Assembly (NCBI GenBank): GCA_003864495.1
Contig: ML133495.1
Location: 2,177,231-2,241,230 of the forward strand
DNA length: 64,000 nucleotides
Direction of reading: 5' to 3'
From: Nemopilema nomurai
Lineage: Eukaryota; Cnidaria; Scyphozoa; Rhizostomeae; Rhizostomatidae
The number at the start of each line of letters is the position of its first letter. The first letter of the stretch is position 1. The position numbers were made by a program, and so were the translations under genes. Shown here in pieces: positions 61,401-64,000 of the stretch. A model generated the notes under the pieces. That model was not told the origin of the DNA. It was given only the letters and a program-made list of their open reading frames with translations, and did not search any database.

Positions 61401-63719
61401 AATTTGTCATCTCTACTGTGTTCTTATAAAATTCCTTAACTTACATCAGGCCGACTTGCTGTCAAAATCTTGAATAGACTGAAAACCCAAAACTGGTACA
61501 CCACACCAAATGCAATTTTTCACACCACAATGGCAAGTTCGTTTGGTAGCATTGAATTCAAATCTACTCACCAATTTACACATTTCATCTGTCAAGGGCG
61601 GTAGTTCAGGTTCAGCCTTGTCAAAAATTGCATCACAAAATTATGACATATATTATCTTTGCAGTTAAAAATCTGATACTAATGTTTAAAACCAAATTTC
61701 AAAACTCGGGTAAAAAGACCTTAATGTCACAAAAAGGTCCAGCTAACAATAAAAATTCATATCTTTGAGTCTGAAATGATACTTAAACACTTAATTAACA
61801 TAAATCTGTTATTGGTACAAAAAAGAAATGAAAACATTCGTACTTTTTTCTTGTCAAGGTTCTTTCGTTCTTCAATCTACAAAAACAAAAATGCATGACG
61901 CTATAACTCAAGCATGGTGCCTATATAAATTTGACTGACGTCAGAAAAAGTCGTACCTGTGTAGCCTTTATGCTCATGAACAACTTGGGAGCAACTTATA
62001 TGAATGCTTGTTACCTTTTTCAGTAGTTCTCTCTCCCTTTCTTTCCGCTGAAAAGAGCAAAGCAAAACAATCTATGAGGCCTGACCAAGTATTCAATATC
62101 TTGCATTGTTAAAAATCTACAATCCATCATCTATAAAAGCAAAAGGTCTCTTTTCACCTAGATCACTTTTGTATTTGGAGAACCATGATCGATAATCGAG
62201 AAAAAAACAAGAAAAGAAACAAACTTTAAATCGAAAACGAAGAGCTAGCGTACAAGCAAAATAATTTAGGAATGTTACAAAACCTTTCTCTCTAAGCTTT
62301 TTAGTTTAGATTCTTCACGTTGAATCCATTTTTGTCGATCAGTTTCCTTCTCTTCTAAAATTTTCCGCCTATAATAAATTGAGCACATATGAGAACTGAC
62401 AACAATAGAAATTATGACATGTTTCCTTATTGTGTTCAAGAATCGTACTACCCTGTAAGAATCATAAACATCAGTTAGGATCGATACATTTCTACAGTGA
62501 GTAAAACTTCCATAGATATCATGATATACTTCAGATTAAAAGCATTATCAATAAAAAATACATCCCTACCATCTTGCCGTCCAAACATTTCCGAGCGGGT
62601 TCTTGTCCTCATTCAGTGGACTTTCAGAAGGCCTGTGTTAAAAAAGCCAAACTTACATCATTCATCGAACATTTGCCATTTCAAAGAAATTACGCTAACG
62701 AAATACACCATTAAAATTTGTTGTCATTTCCAGAGATGCCTAAATGAGACCCCTGCAATTAAGACACCAAAATGTATCAAATGCACTTGCTCTCCTAATA
62801 GCTTCAAAATCTTCTTCTATCCCCATTTCTCTCCCTAACTTAGGAAACATATCTTGGCTTTATTTCTCTCCCAATATCTTAAAAAAGGCACTTGACATTA
62901 TAGGGGGGAGCATTTCAGCGCAAGAGCAGGAAAGCAAAAATGCTAAGAAATGAACTTTTTATTGGCCAATAAACAAAGTAGCAAAGCATTTTCAGCCTGC
63001 ATTTTCAAGATATGAAACGGTGAAATGACAAGGTAACCATGTCAAATTATGAAGGCTGAGTAGAAGTACCAATCATAGCAATTTTACCTTGTGATATTAA
63101 CAGTGTCTGTACCACGGAAGGTCCTCTGCTTGGCTAGAAAGTTGACAACAGGGTACAACTATTTAAACATCTCATCTTCGATCAAATTAATTGAAATAAC
63201 CAACGCATTGTTTTCCTAAAACTATTACACAAACTTATATAAATGAATTTTTTCCAGGTCGTTTTAAAAATATGCAAAGCGAGATATTCGTAGTTGATAC
63301 TTCTCGTACGTGTTGCATTTTTCAGCATTGCAACTTTGGAAACGGCATCGGTCGTTCCATGCAATGGACTCGTCTGCGAATGTTCTTCTAGAGCTTTACT
63401 GAACTTCGCAAGAATTGCATCAGCATTTCTTAACCTTGAATACAAAACCGATTTTTGCTATCATACACACTGCAGGAAACATATACCAAATTTAAAATAA
63501 AAACTAGAAAATTCAATTTGTATTCAGATCAAAATCTTGAAAACAAAACAACGATGTTCACCTTGGAAAATGTTCATCTTTGAGCGATGGCCGGCGTTTC
63601 ACATCTTTTTCATCAGCAGTATATGATTCAGAAGTGGAACTTGGCGAAAAAAGCGAGGACGCACTTGTATATTCTTCAAGAAGTTTTTTGTATCTATCAC
63701 GTTCCTCTAACCGAATAAC
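55494..63719 (-). CDS. SENP: SENP1/2-like SUMO-specific cysteine protease, 17 exons seen, 5' end beyond window
   Basis: Exons on the - strand: 63719-63562, 63434-63301, 63133-63088, 62632-62570, 62368-62284, 62047-62015, 61876-61844, 61616-61572, 61288-61172, 60598-60551, 59874-59785, 59551-59486, 59031-58952, 58206-58128, 56832-56782, 55884-55840 and 55556-55494. All phases agree. The upstream exons encode Ser-rich and basic coiled-coil sequence (RLEERDRYKKLLEEY, KERERELLKK), then the Ulp1-type catalytic domain: LNWLNDEIVNFYFNLLQDRS, FFNSFFYPKL, RRWTKK, HLGMHWCLA with the catalytic His (59498-59500), AIDMRKRQ with the Asp (59023-59025), EQLNGCDCGVFTCK with the oxyanion Gln and nucleophile Cys (56800-56802), and the C-terminus DMPYFRKRMVYEIMTKKLL. 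These proteases mature SUMO and remove it from targets, usually in the nucleus. The catalytic domain is intact. The four 5'-most exons are less conserved but phase-consistent. Confidence 0.94.
56706..56750. repeat. 16-bp repeat, nearly three copies, in SENP intron
   Basis: CGCAAGGCATCGCAAT is repeated nearly three times, 32 bases beyond the donor of the exon with the catalytic cysteine. Confidence 0.85.
57131..58098. repeat. 31-bp minisatellite, about 31 copies, inside SENP intron
   Basis: The constant part AGGCTGTTTTGATAAATCAC is followed by a variable 11-base tail (AT plus AGCTATCAG, GGCTATAAG, GTCCATAAT, GTCCATAAC or GGCTACAAG). Unit length is strictly 31 bases throughout. The order of tails repeats with a 15-unit (465-base) period, for example the GTCCATAAT units near 57290 and 57755. 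The array ends 30 bases from the splice donor of the exon at 58206-58128. Confidence 0.97.
60944..61079. mobile_element. Foldback (inverted-repeat) element in SENP intron
   Basis: The arm ACACATACACGATCAAAAAA at 60962-60981 is matched by its complement ending near 61060. Imperfect pairing extends outward (AAACCATAATT against AATTGTGGTTT) and inward to a GCCGGC centre, forming a hairpin of about 136 bases. Bases 60895-60908 and 61164-61177 are a 14-base direct repeat surrounding it. Confidence 0.7.
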
Positions 63720-64000
63720 CTATGGCAATACAATAGAAAACAATCTAGTATCTTAACACTGCTACAAAAAAACCACACTAGAAAGTACAGAAGCAAATGT
63801 GGTGTCTGCTCAGAGAATAACGAAGGGCATTTATTAATTGCAAATATATTTCATGAATAACTTTCAAATGTACTTTACAACTTTTAAGTATACAACCATA
63901 TACGCTCAAGATTCTTGTTCTAAGAGAAGTCCTTGGATTCCATGAGAATACCTCACAAATAAGTTGATGAAAATCATTCTATACTATTTTAATACTTAAA

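Overview
The window is animal nuclear DNA. It is AT-rich, and the genes are split by GT-AG introns with exactly matching phases. The gene set (prefoldin 5, a KLHL18-like kelch protein, a WIP-family actin regulator, methionine synthase reductase, NMDA-type glutamate receptors, a SENP protease and a mucin-type cystine-knot protein) points to an early-branching metazoan, most plausibly a cnidarian. The taxon is an inference, because no diagnostic marker is present. All gene models were built by hand from splice signals, reading-frame phase and recognition of conserved motifs; no search was run.

The left third reads on the + strand. It holds the 3' end of a mucin/VWF-like gene whose VWC domain can splice to either of two cystine-knot last exons (334-2101), a complete prefoldin subunit 5 gene in six exons (4364-7333), and a two-exon BTB-BACK-kelch gene (8181-11292). 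The right two thirds reads entirely on the - strand. From left to right it holds a WIP/WIPF-like gene (25293 to 21248, 5 exons), methionine synthase reductase MTRR (37453 to 29396, 17 exons), three tandem ionotropic glutamate receptor genes of identical five-exon architecture (A 42834-38549, B 47513-43602, C 54248-49719), and a SENP1/2-like SUMO protease whose 5' end lies beyond the window (63719 to 55494, 17 exons seen).

The + and - gene blocks converge on a satellite of about 31 copies of a ~177-bp unit (14.0-19.65 kb). A second minisatellite, 31 copies of a 31-bp unit with higher-order organisation, fills most of one SENP intron. Several small non-autonomous DNA transposons are visible: a 391-bp TA-flanked MITE whose empty site can be read at a second locus in this same window, a 186-bp hAT-type MITE with an 8-bp target duplication inside glutamate receptor B, and a foldback element inside SENP.

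The most unusual biology is in the receptor cluster. All three receptors have an NMDA-like S1 ligand half, an AMPA/kainate-like glutamate at the ligand-amine position of S2, a Q-R-D sequence at the pore Q/R/N site and an altered M3 gating motif. Exon-confined near-identity between copies suggests gene conversion. MTRR carries an unexpected C-x2-C-x2-C-x2-C cluster. The genes are otherwise unrelated housekeeping and neuronal functions, and no operon-like co-function is evident.
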